Assembly (NCBI RefSeq): GCF_033807575.1
Contig: NC_084730.1
Location: 4,323,986 to 4,387,985, forward strand
DNA: 64,000 nucleotides
DNA from: Cydia pomonella
Lineage: Eukaryota; Arthropoda; Insecta; Lepidoptera; Tortricidae
Direction: 5' to 3'
Of this stretch, positions 32,071-43,814 are shown piece after piece (the first letter of the stretch is position 1; each line of letters begins with the position of its first letter). The position numbers and the translations under genes are program-made. The notes below the pieces were generated by a model. That model was given only the letters and a program-made list of their open reading frames with translations, was not told the origin of the DNA and searched no databases.

Positions 32071-32805
32071 ATATGTGAACCTACTTTCCGTTTTTAAATT
32101 CGATAAATATAGTTTTTATGCATTTTTCGGACTTTTCACTGGTGTTTTAACTCCCAGCCGTTACAAAGGTTAATAAAATATTCCATTCAAAAAGACTTCC
32201 CTAAGCTGTACCAGGTTCAAAGATGCCCATCACACTTGCCGCGTTACCACATTAGATAGCGATGGCCAACCTCTGCACTAGATACGAACCCGCGCGAGCA
32301 TCAGAGGTCCTGTCCCTGATCTTTTGTCCCACCTCCCGAATAAACATATCAAAAATTAATTAATTGTAATTTATATTTTTAGTTGTGGCAATAAGATTTT
32401 TCTTTCTTTGTTTTCCTCTCTCACACCGTCCCCATATAGCCCTCCGTTGCCATTTTTTTTAATAACACTAGGATAATAAAAAATTCTTCTGAAATCTTCA
32501 AACTGTGAACCCGTTGGTCGATTTTGGTTTATTTGACGACATTTTAAGCAATTTTTAGATACAAAATAAGTTTATAAATAAATAAACATATACGACAGAA
32601 ATTTTTAAATTTACCTTGACTTTTTTATTGTAAGCATAACGTTACTGCTGCACATTACCGTCAGATTAAGGTTTTACATAACTGGGCCATCAAGCTGAAC
32701 CATTCTGTATGATAAATATAATAAACAGACATGCTTGAGTATTTCAAGATGGCGTATTTTTGCATCTTTGGGACCCTGCCATTCGCAAACGGATCGCTGA
32801 AATCG
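32071..32805. other. AT-rich stretch, nothing identified
   Basis: Includes CATCAAGCTGAACCATTCTG at 32689, a small relic resembling the GTACAAG MITE interior. No coding frame is supported. Confidence 0.35.
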
Positions 32806-32807
32806 AT

Positions 32808-33140
32808 TTTATTTATTTATCGTATGGCGTTTACACACTGGTTACATACATATAAAAAACTTAATTCAAAATTTACATTTCTGCAGATAAATACTCGCAT
32901 CTTTTGTCAGGTGTTTAAAATCCTCAGCTGGTCCGTTGTATTTCGTGACGGGGCACTCGAATACCATGTGCTGCACCGTCTGCTCTGAGTGTCCGCATTC
33001 GCACGCCGCAGACTCGCTCCACCCCCACTTGTGCCAAAGGTACGCACAGTTACCGAAGCCAGTTCTGAGGTGGTTAAGTCTGCACCATATTTCTTGGCTT
33101 TCCGTGAACCCTTGAGGCCGTTTCCCTGAGTCCAACTCAA
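32808..33140 (-). pseudogene. LINE ORF2 C-terminus, Jockey-like, Cys/His end
   Basis: The minus-strand frame from 33135 to 32866 reads SQEIWCRLNHLRTGFGNC, AYLWHKWGWSESAACEC, GHSEQTVQHMVFECPVTKY. The W..LN..RTG.G.C...L.KWG....C.CG...QT..H...CP series is the conserved C-terminus of Jockey-type insect LINEs. The 3' UTR ends in TAAATAAATAAAAT. It is 5'-truncated with at least one frameshift. Confidence 0.82.
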
Positions 33141-33179
33141 AAATTATTTAAATATACACTTTTGTAAGGTCCACTCAAC

Positions 33180-33805
33180 ATCCCCTTTGAATATCTGACG
33201 CGCCCGAGTAAATATGTGTTTTCCTAATTTTCTACCCTTTCGTATGACCACGCTGCCCATGTAAACCGGCAGATTAAGAGAAATTCCTAGTTGTGATTTT
33301 TTCATAAAAACGCTCTCGACTGTTTCCTCCCTGGATTTTTAACCTAGAGCTATGATTTTTTCAACTAAGATCAATATCATCAATATCTGTGCCACTATGT
33401 TTTGCTTTTTTGGATTATTTCATTTTGAAAAAACTTGCAGCGCCTGGAAAATCGTAAAAACGGCTCAATTGAATTGGCTGCAAAAAAAGGCGCAGTATAC
33501 AAATATGACAACAAGTATCCAAAAAATCAAAACATAGCGGCATAGATTATTTCTTACTCTTACAGTTTCCAAAATTTCATAATGATAGTTTGCGTTTTGG
33601 AGGAGGAAACAGTCGAGAGAGAAACCTCGATTTTTGGGTTTTTTGCGTGGGAATTTTAGTCCGGGCCCACCGCAGCGCGACAGAAACATAGCTTCAAAAA
33701 TTCGAGATTTGAAAAGTTGCTCAGCTAGGAATTGTTCTTAACATACCCTTCTTAGCAGAGATATGTTGCGCGGCTGACTTTACCAATATCTGACGCGCTC
33801 GAGTA
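33180..33805. repeat. Foldback-like block with direct-repeat ends
   Basis: CTCTCGACTGTTTCCTCC at about 33312 and its exact inverse at about 33600 are the best-matched part of longer imperfect arms (both contain GC.ACTATGTTTTG..TTTTTGGAT). Outside them AATATCTGACGCGC.CGAGTAA occurs at 33187 and 33784, and a related GACGCTCGAGTAACT at 33947. Confidence 0.65.
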
Positions 33806-34039
33806 ACTCCATGTTTTTTTTTTTTTACTTTTTAAAAATCTGTAGACGCTTTCCGGCTCGCTAAAAAAGAAAACATTGTAGAACCTTTTATTCTTCCTAT
33901 CATCGAATGATTAGATTCTAATCTTTCGAATTCAATAGGTCTCTATGACGCTCGAGTAACTACACATTTCGCATCGCTGGCTCCCCTACCGTACCTTCCC
34001 CCCAATTTTGTTAGGTACCCAATTTTCAGTGTTTCATTC

Positions 34040-34331
34040 ATCATTATCATCTTCCTCGCTGTCCCGGCATTTTGCCACGGCTTATGGAAGCCTGGAGTCC
34101 GCTTGGCATCTAATCAACTACTATCTGACCTTCCAACTCAGAGGGTAAACTAGGCCTTATTGGGATTAGTCCGGTTTCCTCACGATGTTTTCCTTCACCG
34201 AAAAACGACTGGTAAATATCAAATTATATTTCGTACTTAAGTTCCGAAAAATTCATTGGTACGAGCCGGGGTTTGAACCCGCGACCTCCGGATTGCAAAT
34301 CGCATGCTCTCACCGCTAGGCCACCAGCGCT
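34040..34331 (-). mobile_element. SINE-C copy
   Basis: Minus strand: GCGCTGGTGGCCTAGCGGTG (A box), then GGGTTCAAACCCC (B box with an intact T-stem), a body with TTTTCGGAACTTAAGTACGA and AACATCGTGAGGAAACCGG, and a (GATGAT)n tail. tRNA-derived SINE, distinct from SINE-A. Second copy at 60612-60904. Confidence 0.9.
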
Positions 34332-34917
34332 TTCAATTTTCAGTGTTTCATTGTTTTTTTGTAGAAATTTTAAATGTTTCCTTGTTTGTAGAAAAATGGG
34401 TTCTCTTTAAAAATTACACTTCACTTGTAATTCGTACCTCATCTCACAAAATCTCATGAAACTTTCAGTAATCCTACCTCGGTCATTTCCTTTAGCTGAA
34501 AGCCATTCCGAAGAGTCACCCTAATTTGAAGCTTAAATCCATGGGATAAAGTCTAAACTCAAACTCATTAAAGTTAACGAAGATGTTTTGTTGGTTGAGC
34601 CGAAATTTTAGTGCATGCAAATTTAATGAGAGAATTTTACGCTAGTTAGGTGTTTAAGAGGAAAGGCAGTGGTAAAACGTAAAATACGAGCTCATGTGCT
34701 ATAAATAATTGTTTTTTTTCCACTCTACGAGTAGTAGCACTAAAGTGTAGTCGTTAGTTTTCAAGCTTGACCTTACGGCTAACTCATTGTCTATTGTAAG
34801 TAAAACGGCACATGCTACTTATTACCTGCATAAAAAAGGTTCGGTCACTTTGATCGGTCATTGAATTATAAGCCCTATGGAAATTGCGATAAGATTCAAA
34901 ATAATAATAAATAAATA
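34332..34917. other. AT-rich stretch, nothing identified
   Basis: No frame or repeat boundary supported. Confidence 0.35.
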
Positions 34918-35158
34918 TGATAGGACATTATTACACAAATTGACTAAGTCCCACAGTAAGCTCAATAAGGCTTGTGTTGAGGGTACATTAGACAACGATA
35001 TATATAATATATAAATACTTAAATACATAGAAAACATCCATGACTCAGGAACAAACATCCATGCTCATCACACGAATAAATGCCCTTACCAGGATTTGAA
35101 CCCGGGACCATCAGCTTCGTAGGCAGGGTCACTACCCACTAGGCCAAACCGGTCGTCA
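34918..35158 (-). mobile_element. SINE-A copy
   Basis: Complete copy from GATAGGACATTATTAC to CCACTAGGCCAAACCGGTCG. Close to the 18595 consensus. Confidence 0.9.
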
Positions 35159-35159
35159 A

Positions 35160-36190
35160 AATGAACCAATGGAAAAATATTTTGCGAGGCTGTGTGGTCC
35201 CTCTACGATTACTGAGTGCCGGTGAGTCGAACGAGATCCAATCTAAAATATGTCACCGAGATGCATAACAAAGGCGCGTTATCGGAGAGCGAACATACAC
35301 TGGTATTTTGAGCACTGGACTAGCCCCAAGGTCCCAATTTGAATTATACTCCAATGACCGAACCTTTTCTTTTGCAGGTAGTAGCACGTGCGGTTTTACT
35401 TACAATAGACTAAGAGTTAGCCGTAAAGGTTTGAGACAACACGTACCTAAATTTATTATGAAATATAATTTAAAATTAGGTTTTTTTTAACCTTTAACTT
35501 GTTCTGGAACCTTGTACTACCCCCGATGGTAAATATAAACTTGGAAACTTACCTGAAATCAAAGAAAGAAGGAATTAAAATGCAATTGTATTAAAATGTG
35601 CTAAAGTATTTCCTAGTGATTTAATATAATCGTGTTTTCTGATTAAATATGTAGGTGCTGTTTATTTTCTCATTTAAAAAGGTTATAATGTAGTGTGTGC
35701 CTAATAGTGATGTTCTATTTGACTCAATATAATGGAACAACCCTCAGAAACATTTCATTTAAACTCCTACAAAATAACCATATTTGTTCAGAACAAACAT
35801 TCCGAAAACTAGCGTAGTTTATATTTTGCAAATTTTAAAGCACAAGTTTTAAAGTTTTTTTAAAACGACTGTTGGTTACAAGCTGCGCTTGTTTGTTCCG
35901 AACAGTTGAAGATTCGTTGAAACACTAAGTTTTAGTTAAAAGAAACATTTTTCAGAGTACAAGATAACTTTTTATAATATATTATAATAAGTTTTTAAAA
36001 TAGTAGCTTTCGTTTGTCCTAGTTTCGACACAATGCATGCTTGCACTGTATTGTGTGCTCCTGCCATCCCGATGTGGTATGTATCTCAAGACACTTTCAC
36101 CCAATGTTACTCAACATGCGGACTAAATGCGGGTAGTTAAAGAAACTCGCTCGGCTAGATGTTGATGTCAACTTTAGCCAGTCTCACGTG
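35160..36190. other. Stretch with no clear feature
   Basis: A GTGAGT donor-like site at 35221 follows a short open stretch but has no acceptor upstream, so no exon is called. CTAAGAGTTAGCCGTAAAGG (35410) inversely resembles 34770-34790 (CCTTACGGCTAACTCATTGT), with GTAGTAGCAC also shared (34730, 35381): two flanks of an imperfect inverted pair around the SINE. Confidence 0.35.
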
Positions 36191-36193
36191 TTT

Positions 36194-36464
36194 GACGACT
36201 GGTTTGGCCTTGTGGATAGTGACCCTGCCTACGAAGCTGATGGTCCCGGATTCAAATCCTGGTAAGGGCATTTATTCGTGTGATGAGCATGGATATTTGT
36301 TCCTGAGTCATGGGTGTTTTCTATGTATTTAAGTATTTATAAATATTTATATATTATATACATCGTTGTCTAAGTACCCTCAACACAAGCCTTATTGAGC
36401 TTACTGTGGGACTTAGTCAATTTGTGTAATAATGTCGTATAATATTTATATTTATTTATTTATT
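36194..36464 (+). mobile_element. SINE-A copy
   Basis: GACGACTGGTTTGGCCTTGT to TATTTATTTATTTATT. Both polymerase III boxes are present with small changes. Confidence 0.9.
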
Positions 36465-36688
36465 CAATATATTGGCTCAATGAATAATCCAAGTTGGTGA
36501 CTTCGAGCGCCGAACGTAACTTTGTCAAAAACGGGAAAACCGCAAAAAATATTTTCATTGGACCAACATAAGCAAGCCTGCAAAAAATCAGAACTACCGG
36601 ATTTGACGCAAACTCTAATGTTTAAAGTTACTGGATTAGATGCTTAATTAATAACACTTTTGAATGATTCACGGTTAGTTTCACTAGC

Positions 36689-36828
36689 CTTAAATCGACC
36701 GGGATATAAACTGTGATTACCATTTATATTGATTTTGAGCTCCCGATATTTCAACGCAGTTATATGCATTTTGCTCACGGTTAACAATATAAAAGGTAAT
36801 CACGGTTTATATCCCGGTCGATTTAAGT
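36689..36828. mobile_element. Small foldback repeat
   Basis: CTTAAATCGACCGGGATATA and AACTGTGATTACC are mirrored by GGTAATCACGGTTTATATC and CCGGTCGATTTAAG. The flank TTTTGAATGATTCACGGTTAGT (36658) recurs at 51112, so that flank is also repetitive. Confidence 0.7.
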
Positions 36829-36877
36829 CTATACTTAATTGAGTATAAACAGCAATATTATTTTTTGTATTTTTGGG

Positions 36878-37043
36878 TTAGTGCAGCTCCTTAGCCTCAA
36901 CTATGGTCCCATCTGGCAGAAAGCACGCTCCCTTCATCAGGCCTGCTCGTTTGGCTTCTATATTAATTGTTATTATTGGGGTGTTGCGGGCCTTCATTAC
37001 TAATGCCCATAGAATCCAGGAAGTTCCAGATTCTCTGGGCAAA
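36878..37043 (-). pseudogene. Possible LINE ORF2 fragment (pre-RT region)
   Basis: The minus strand reads AQRIWNFLDSMGISNEG before degenerating, resembling the ..IWKF..SLG.... spacer between endonuclease and reverse transcriptase of some LINEs. Only one short block supports this. Confidence 0.35.
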
Positions 37044-37044
37044 A

Positions 37045-37965
37045 AAAACAACACTAGTTTAAACTGACGTTATCAACGTAAGCTTCATAACTTTGCAAAA
37101 ACATCAAAAAACACAAATTCACTGCAAAACTTTCATCAAAACGACGTAGTTATCGAACTGTTACCGTAGAGAACTTTTAACGAAATTTATATAAAGCTTG
37201 GCTTTTCTGGTCTGAAATATATTCGTGACCCACATAAGTTAAAATGACAACATTAAAATGTTCATTGGAGGCACGTATTTTTAACGTTACTGTGCTGTAA
37301 AAATGCATTAAAAGTCGAGATAAATAAATCCATTTTAATTATGAAATGTATGAATGTGAAGGTTTGGAAACGATACCACAAAACCCGGAAACAAGTTCTT
37401 AATACTGCAGAAACTGCTAACCTGTAAAAAATGCTTGTAAATTCGTCTTAGGTCAAATTGAGGTAGAAAAAAATATGCTGTTGACTCCGGTCCGGGCCGG
37501 GGCAGTCCGTTTTCTATGGTGGGTGATCGGTGACCAGTCGCTATTATTTCTAATTGGAACCCGAACCATTTTAGCGTGATTCATCGTTTAGTCTCAGGTG
37601 CACAAAACATTAACTACTATTTGCTGAACTAAACACAGCATATATAAATATAGAATTCCCGCCCGCTCGGTCCCAACGGAATATATTCTTACTTCAAAAA
37701 CAGCATAACTCACATCAAACTAATACGTAGTTACGACATTTCGTTTTTAACGCACACCTATCGTAAGCCCCTATTTTAAAAATGACGTAAGTGTAATTAA
37801 ATTCGTATGAAATTAGGACATTTGGTTTTACGTCGCGTTTCGCATACCTTGTTTCCATTAACGAGCGAAACAATTAGGGGCGAATGGGAATGCTACCTGA
37901 ATATACTTGGGGTATCTCTACTCATTAGGGCACATCAATAAATAGCTATGCTAGGCCTTTAACAA
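37045..37965. other. AT-rich stretch, nothing identified
   Basis: No supported feature. Confidence 0.35.
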
Positions 37966-37970
37966 CGAAG

Positions 37971-38147
37971 AGAATAGAATAGAATAGAATAGAATTTGTT
38001 TTATTCATAAACACACAAACAGTAATAGACATACATAAAAGAGAACATAGTGAGAGTAAAGTGTCACGAACTAAAAAAATAAAGAATAAAGAATATATAG
38101 GAAAAAAAGGAATATATAGGAATATATAGGAGTAAAAGAGTAAACAA
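37971..38147 (-). mobile_element. LINE 3' end with (AATAG)n tail
   Basis: The plus strand starts GAATAGAATAGAATAGAAT, then TTTGTTTTATTCATAAAC and a non-coding 3' UTR. Similar AATAG tails occur at 45428 and 59700. Abuts the inverted-repeat element at 38148. Confidence 0.6.
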
Positions 38148-38627
38148 TACACCGTGTTTTTTTTGATTTGCGTTAATTTCGAGGGTGCATTCCTGAGCTT
38201 AAATTAAGTAACTTTCTCAAAGACACCGATATTCTAATTACCTCCATTTCGGAGATAATCAATCATTAATTTTTATCTTATAAGGCCCTTACGAGCGTGT
38301 ACACTTGCCTTAGGGCCTGTTTACTTATTGATTAGTGTTTAGTGCGAGTTCATACATTTACTACTAAACGTAAGTACTATCTCGGTCGATCGACGTTCGA
38401 AATGACATTGATATGTCACAGTTTTCAATTGTTTGGTTGAGTTAAATGTAATGCCCGTGTTACAACAACGCTATATGCAACATTTAGTTACTTTTTATAA
38501 AAATAAAAATGGTAAAAAAATAACAAAAAAAAATTTTTTTTGTTGCAAATTAACTATGCCATTTAGTTTCCTTAAACGTACTTACCAATACCCCGAAGTT
38601 AACGGAATTCAATAAAAACACGGTGTA
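38148..38627. mobile_element. DNA-type element, TACACCGTG termini
   Basis: Starts TACACCGTGTTTTTTTTGA and ends with AATAAAAACACGGTGTA; pairing continues as GTTAATTTCGAGGGT against ACCCCGAAGTTAAC. 480 bp, no transposase frame. The TA at each edge could be a TA target duplication, as in Tc1/mariner-type elements. Confidence 0.7.
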
Positions 38628-38629
38628 TA

Positions 38630-39440
38630 TAGGAAATAAGGCTATACCTATAGACTTTACCTATTACGTTTTGTTTTTCACTACTACAGCAGAAAATAAA
38701 ACTTTATATTCCTAGCGAGTTTCATATTGAATGTCAACTTATACAAGATACGAAGTGGCAAGATCTCTTGACAGTAGGTCAAGATACGTTGTTTTTTACT
38801 ATCTATTAAATCATTATTATTTAATTACACATTGTTTACACACTATGTTAACATTTTTTGTTTATACAGTGTGTAAATCCAATACAGGCAATAAAATTAA
38901 TTAAACGTATCAAATCACTGATTTACTTACATATTTCAAGTATTTGTATTTGTTATTATAAAATACAGATTTAAGTCTTTTTGTTTTTTTTTATTGCTAC
39001 ATATGAAACTATAGGTCTATTTTTTGTCTATTATTTTTGATCAAAAATTGTGTATGACTGTTTGTTTCTAAATAAATAGAAAAAATAAACCAGATATAGA
39101 ATTTATCCGTGTAATCATTAATTAATTAAGAAGCTTTTTTAAGTTAAACTTTATTATGACCCCATAATTATATTTTGAAATTTACCGAGCAGCAATGTAC
39201 ACAACATTACGAGACATGAATGACATTACGAGATACGAACTTTTTATAGTAACTGCCAACAAGCGTAGACAGTTACTTAAAAAAACTCGTATTTCGTAAA
39301 TTGCGTGTTGCTGTTCTAATCGGACCGAATCATTTTGCATGGTTATTATTTTCATTGTATTTCTGAGTAAAATTTATTTGAATATACTTCTTAGGTTCTA
39401 TGCCGTTAAAATAATCGCCCGTATTGGATTTACACACCGT
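38630..39440. other. AT-rich stretch, nothing identified
   Basis: No supported feature before the T-run. Confidence 0.35.
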
Positions 39441-39442
39441 AT

Positions 39443-39496
39443 ATTTTTTTTTTGTTTTTTTTTTTTTTTTTGTTTTTTTTTTTTTTTTTTTTTTTA
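39443..39496. repeat. Poly(T) tract with G interruptions
   Basis: Long T-runs broken by single Gs. It explains the poly-Phe and poly-Lys reading frames on either strand. Confidence 0.95.
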
Positions 39497-40048
39497 ATGA
39501 TGTTACCTTCACTAATAAGTTAAACCTTATATTGTCTTCGGTTACCGCGACAGTTACAACTATGGGTCACCCGTTGACCAAGAAACCATTAAAGGGTTCA
39601 AAAGGTCGGGATGTATTATAAATCTATATATGCGATGTAATCAGTTTCCATAGTTTTATTTCATAATAAAACGTTGCCAATGCTCTTATATTTATACCGC
39701 GTGTAAAAAACACACTTCATAATTTTTTTATTTGAATCGTGCAAAAAAATGAACTCTTTTTTAGAAATTTTACTTCTAGCATTTCTTAAGTTTACAAATG
39801 AACTAACGTAGGAGGCATTATTCTCGAAAATGGAACTCTGCATCTTTGCACATTGAACATGCAAAGGCGTGTGGAAATATGGGGTAATTTCCTTATGAAA
39901 GACGTCAGATGTTCGCAGCTCTAGGGTATAAATGTACGTTATTCCATTCTAGTGAGTTCTTAGGTTTATCGTTGATATAGCTGCACTAAATATGGTCTTT
40001 ATGGTCCAAATATGGTTAAACACCGGATTATGAAGGGTTTACTAAACT

Positions 40049-40278
40049 GGCCAAGAGCGAGTCGGACTCGCACACGAAGGGTTCCGTACCATATGCAAAA
40101 AACGGCAAAAAAATGACGTTTGATCTATGGGTCTGTTTTTAATATTTGTTGTTATAGCGGCAAAAAAAATACGTCATCTGTGAAAATTTCAACTGTCTAG
40201 CTGTCACGGTTCATGAGATACAGCCTGGTGATAGACAGACGGACGGACAGTGGTGTCTTAGTAGGGTCCCGTTTTTTA
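40049..40278 (+). repeat. Repeat R, short copy
   Basis: ACTGGCCAAGAGCGAGTCGG to CAGACGGACGGACAGTGG and GGGTCCCGTTTTTTACC. Same organisation as 31776-32070 in the opposite orientation, lacking the last 3' hairpin half. Confidence 0.8.
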
Positions 40279-40342
40279 CCTACTAATAAAACGAGATCAC
40301 CAACATATAAGTGCAATTTTACTTGTAAAATGCTACCACTAT

Positions 40343-40600
40343 TTGAGCAAGACAATTTGGGGTCCCAGCGCGCACAAGTTTTTTGGAGAAATCGCGAAAC
40401 GTCTGGTTGACGTAACTGGTGACCGAAGAGCTGGCGGTTTCCTCGCACAACGTATCAGTATTGCGATACAACGAGGAAATGCCGCCAGTATTCTTGGTAC
40501 AATGCCTCAAGGGCCTATTTTAGATATAAGCTAGTTATAGTAATCATCCTGTATATATCCATTATGTACATTATTCTTGTAAATAAATACTTTTTTTTTT
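40343..40600 (+). pseudogene. LINE-Q ORF2 C-terminus and 3' UTR, best copy
   Basis: The frame to the stop at 40532-40534 reads WGPSAHKFFGEIAKRLVDV, TGDRRAGGFLAQRISIAIQ and RGNAASILGTMPQGP. The (S/R)RL...TGD.RAG.FLAQR.S.AIQRGNAASI.GT block is the recurrent C-terminus of a LINE family present four times here (7153, 16705, 19446, 40343). The 3' UTR has ATATAAGCTAGTTATAG and ends AATAAATAC. 5'-truncated, but the terminal frame is undamaged. Confidence 0.8.
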
Positions 40601-40705
40601 ATTGTTTTTAATAAGTTGTATTCTAACCCATTTTATATTATAACCATCCAGTAGGCCTAGCACAAGAGCAGTGCGACAGTATCTCGCCCGCGAGACTAAT
40701 CATTT

Positions 40706-41001
40706 TTGTACAAGCTTTTATTTAACTTGCAATGTTACTATGTATGTTTGTACAGGTCAAATCTTGCAAGTAAAGTTTGAATCACTTCCCGGTTTCCGAT
40801 TAAACTCAAAATTTCTGTAAGTCGGGTGACAATGCAATATTATGGTACCATCGAGCTGATCTGATGATGGAGACAGGAGGTGACCATAGGAACTCTGTGA
40901 TAAAACAACGCAACGCAATTGTGTTTGGAGTTTTTAGAATTGGCTCGATGAGTTTTAGTGGCCTGTGGAAAGAAAAGTACAGTCAGCGATAAAAGTTTCT
41001 A
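40706..41001 (+). mobile_element. MITE, GTACAAGCTTTTAT family
   Basis: Left terminus TTGTACAAGCTTTTATTTAA, interior TATGGTACCATCGAGCTGAT, right end GCGATAAAAGTTTCTAAC (degenerated). Nearly full length. Confidence 0.8.
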
Positions 41002-41427
41002 ACAAAAAATGATCTTTTTGCCAAAAACTTATTCTCATTATATGAACTAGAGGCTGCGGCAGCATTAAATATATTAGTGACACAATAACATAATTATGTA
41101 AGTATTAGAAAGAAACGAAGAAATAAAGATAATAGTCCCTTTTGTTAACTTTGCCTTATAAAAGAAAATCTAACACATTTTTACTAAGTCGAAATCAAAT
41201 AAGACAGAAAATTAACTAATTCGTTTCTTCATTATTCTGTGAGTTAATAAAGATCGTGGACCAAACGAATTCCTTTCACATATAAGATTAAAATATATAT
41301 ATGTTATTTTGTACGAAGAAAGTTTGAGGCCCCGGTAAGGATATGAAATACTACGTTGTGTATTAAGGGCGGTAAATAAGAATTTACGAAAAAGTGTTAA
41401 TTTTAATTAACATTTAACTTGGAAAGG

Positions 41428-41690
41428 CCCACGTGGGAAACGCGGTAACGGAAGACCGCGAACAAGATGGGCGGACGAGATAAATAAAATAGCTGGTCCA
41501 AACTGGATGCAAAAAGCCCAGAACAGAGCAAACTGGGCATCTTTGGAGGAGGCTCAAAAAGTCTCAGGCTCAAAAAAAAAAGTTAGTGTTAATCATAATT
41601 TAGATTTAGTGTTTTTAGCTATGTGAAAATGTATAGTCTTAGTTTGCAGGAAATAAAAGGCTTTTTTTTATTTTATTTATTTATTTATGG
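41428..41690 (+). pseudogene. LINE ORF2 C-terminal remnant
   Basis: GPRGKRGNGRPRTRWADEI, then NKIAGPNWMQKAQNRANWA and SLEEAQ: the RGRPxxRW.D.I....G..W...AQ.R..W..L.EA. signature of LINE ORF2 ends. The 3' UTR runs to AATAAAAGGC and a TTTATTTATTTATTTA tract at about 41687. Confidence 0.78.
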
Positions 41691-41800
41691 GGACTTTTGT
41701 ACCGCCCGTGGCACACATAATGTTTTATTTATTTATTTAAGGAGACTTTTGTACCGCCCGTGGCACACATATAATGTTTTTCATCACACTTGTGCTTAGT
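41681..41800 (+). repeat. Two-copy tandem repeat, about 60 bp
   Basis: TTTATTTATTTA followed by GACTTTTGTACCGCCCGTGG and CACACAT.AATG occurs twice in a row (41684 and 41742 onwards). Confidence 0.85.
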
Positions 41801-42289
41801 GATAAACTAAATGATGCACTAACTCAAATTATAAAAAACAGTTTAAAAACACAAGCCAATAAATACACTTTAAATTATAACTAACAATTTCAATTTGAGT
41901 TTACATTTCCAAAAATAAAGTTTCAAATATAGTTATCTTTATCGCTGAAAATCGTTCTCGTCCATACAACTTTATTATTACAGTTTTCACAAAGTTACTC
42001 CAATAAGCCTTATAATATATAAAAAGATCAATAATATTTTTAAATTTCTCGTTAAAATAAAAGCCTCCTCTAGAGACTATATTATCAGAAATTTCACTGA
42101 AATTCGTCTAAACACTTGTTAGCACTTGAAAGTTCTTTGTCTCTTCACTTTGCGTAACAAATTTGGTGTCCCAGTAGAAAAAAGCCTTAAGTGACTATTA
42201 ATATAAACAGAGATGGGTCTTTTTCGTTTTATAACTCAGGAGCGGCCTTTTTGTTCAAGTGTTGGAAGTTAATCATGTTAAGAGGAGCT

Positions 42290-42885
42290 TGTCGATGATT
42301 GGATATAGTGGATCGCGAAGCGGATAGCGGAGAGGGGAGCGGACGAAGCAGCAGAGAGGGTAGTAAAGAGGGCAGCGGAGTTGAGAGCGAACAGGTAGCG
42401 GAGTGGATAGCGAAGACGATAGTGGAGTGGATAGGTGTATATATAACGTATAATGGCTCCTCTATACGATGGGCCATCATACTGGTCCACTAAGATGGGC
42501 CTGCGTGTTGAGAGCGCAGTGGTGTTGGATGGATTATGGCGCGGCGGGATGGTAATGGGATGGCCATTCCACATTGTGTGCTCGAACGCGGTTTCAACCA
42601 TCGTGTGGCCATCTTGCTGGTCCAGCACTGGGCTATCGTGTAGAGTAGCCATTACGGAACCGGTAGTGTGGAAAGCGAAAAGAACAGCAAAATCTATAGC
42701 AAAGAAGATGGCAGAGCGGAGTGATGCAGATAGCGGATCAGATACTGAAGTGGCTACCCTCTACGAAGCGTATAGTAAAGCGGAAAGGTTAGCCTATAGC
42801 GGAATGGGTGGCAAAATAGATAGTGAAAAGGGTAGCGTCACCTGTTTCGAAGAGCGGAGCGGGTAGCATAGCGGGTTGCGGAACG
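42290..42885. repeat. Dispersed element with AGCGGA-rich flanks
   Basis: The centre (42450-42660) carries ACGATGGGCCATCATACTGG, GGCGCGGCGGGATGG and GGCCATCTTGCTGGTCCAGC, related to 10265-10370 and to the 57-bp minisatellite. Both flanks are G/A-rich with many irregular AGCGGA/GATAGCG words. Open frames on both strands (for example 42453-42866) follow from that composition and show no domain. Confidence 0.6.
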
Positions 42886-43029
42886 GTTATTGAGCCTCTG
42901 AGTTATGGTAAAATTTAGCTCGGTTGCTTTTAAAAAAACCAATAACCAGGAGCGACATTGTACACGACTCGTAGTACATTTAGCGTGCACCAATTAGTGA
43001 TGACAATAAATAAATAAATATTATAGGAC

Positions 43030-43226
43030 AATCTTATAATCTTATTTGTTCCTGAATCATGCGTGTTTTCTATGTATTTAAGTATTTATAAATATTTATA
43101 TATTATATATCGTTGTCTAAGTACCCTCAATTGAGCCAGTCAGTAGCCTTATTGAGCTTACTTTGGGGCTTAGTCAATTTGTGTAATAATTTCCCATAAT
43201 ATTTATTTATTTATTTATTATTATAA
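43030..43226 (+). mobile_element. SINE-A copy, 5'-truncated
   Basis: Begins at CTTATTTGTTCCTGAATCATG and ends CCCATAATATTTATTTATT. The tRNA head is absent; a 14-base insertion sits after ACCCTCAA. Confidence 0.8.
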
Positions 43227-43284
43227 TTATTAATCTTACGCAAATCAATCAAGTCTCACAGTAAGCTGAATCCTCCTCCTTGCA

Positions 43285-43720
43285 CCGGTTTCCTCATCAC
43301 TGAGGGTTGTGGTTACGTACTTTGATAATTTGCCGCCACTTCTTTCTTTCTGCCCAGCTCAATGGGCTCCTGCGTCTCGGCTTATCGCCTTCGATTTTAC
43401 CAGTGATTACCAACTTTTCCTGGTTATCACAGTCTTTCCTGGCAATGTGGCCAAAAAACACAAGCAGTTTGTGTAAGCAGATGGTAGACTGGTTGAGATG
43501 TTCAGTTCATCTAGAAGCGATGCATTAGTGCGGCGTTCTGTCCAGTGTATGTCCAGCATCCTCTTCCAACACCACATCTCAAAGAATCAGAAGAAGAAGA
43601 TTTTATGAGTATAAAATAAATATATTTTTTTGTTTAAAGGCATCAATTCAGTTGACGGCCAGATTTCCTAAGAGTCCATGCCTCTGCGCTATATATGAAA
43701 ATGGAGAAAACTAGAGCCTG
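43285..43720 (-). pseudogene. Possible LINE remnant, heavily decayed
   Basis: Stretches such as CCGCCACTTCTTTCTTTCTG and GTCCATGCCTCTGCGC resemble the antisense of LINE ORF2 to me, but no frame holds long enough to show it. Confidence 0.35.
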
Positions 43721-43729
43721 TACTAAGGT

Positions 43730-43786
43730 CCTCAAGTCCCACAGTAAGTTCAATAAGGCTTGTATTCACTAGACGACGATATATAT
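43730..43786 (-). mobile_element. SINE-A 3' scrap
   Basis: CAAGTCCCACAGTAAGTTCA and ACGACGATATATAT only, with a short deletion between them. Confidence 0.7.
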
Positions 43787-43814
43787 CTCTTTCTTCCTAG
43801 CTATGTATACCACA

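Noticed and set aside
35185..35226. Possible exon ending at a GTGAGT donor
   Set aside because: No acceptor upstream and only about 12 codons open.
39330..39621. Poly-Lys and poly-Phe reading frames
   Set aside because: Produced by T/A homopolymer runs.
42229..42866. Four overlapping reading frames on both strands
   Set aside because: The G/A-rich dispersed repeat has few stops by composition; no domain in any frame.
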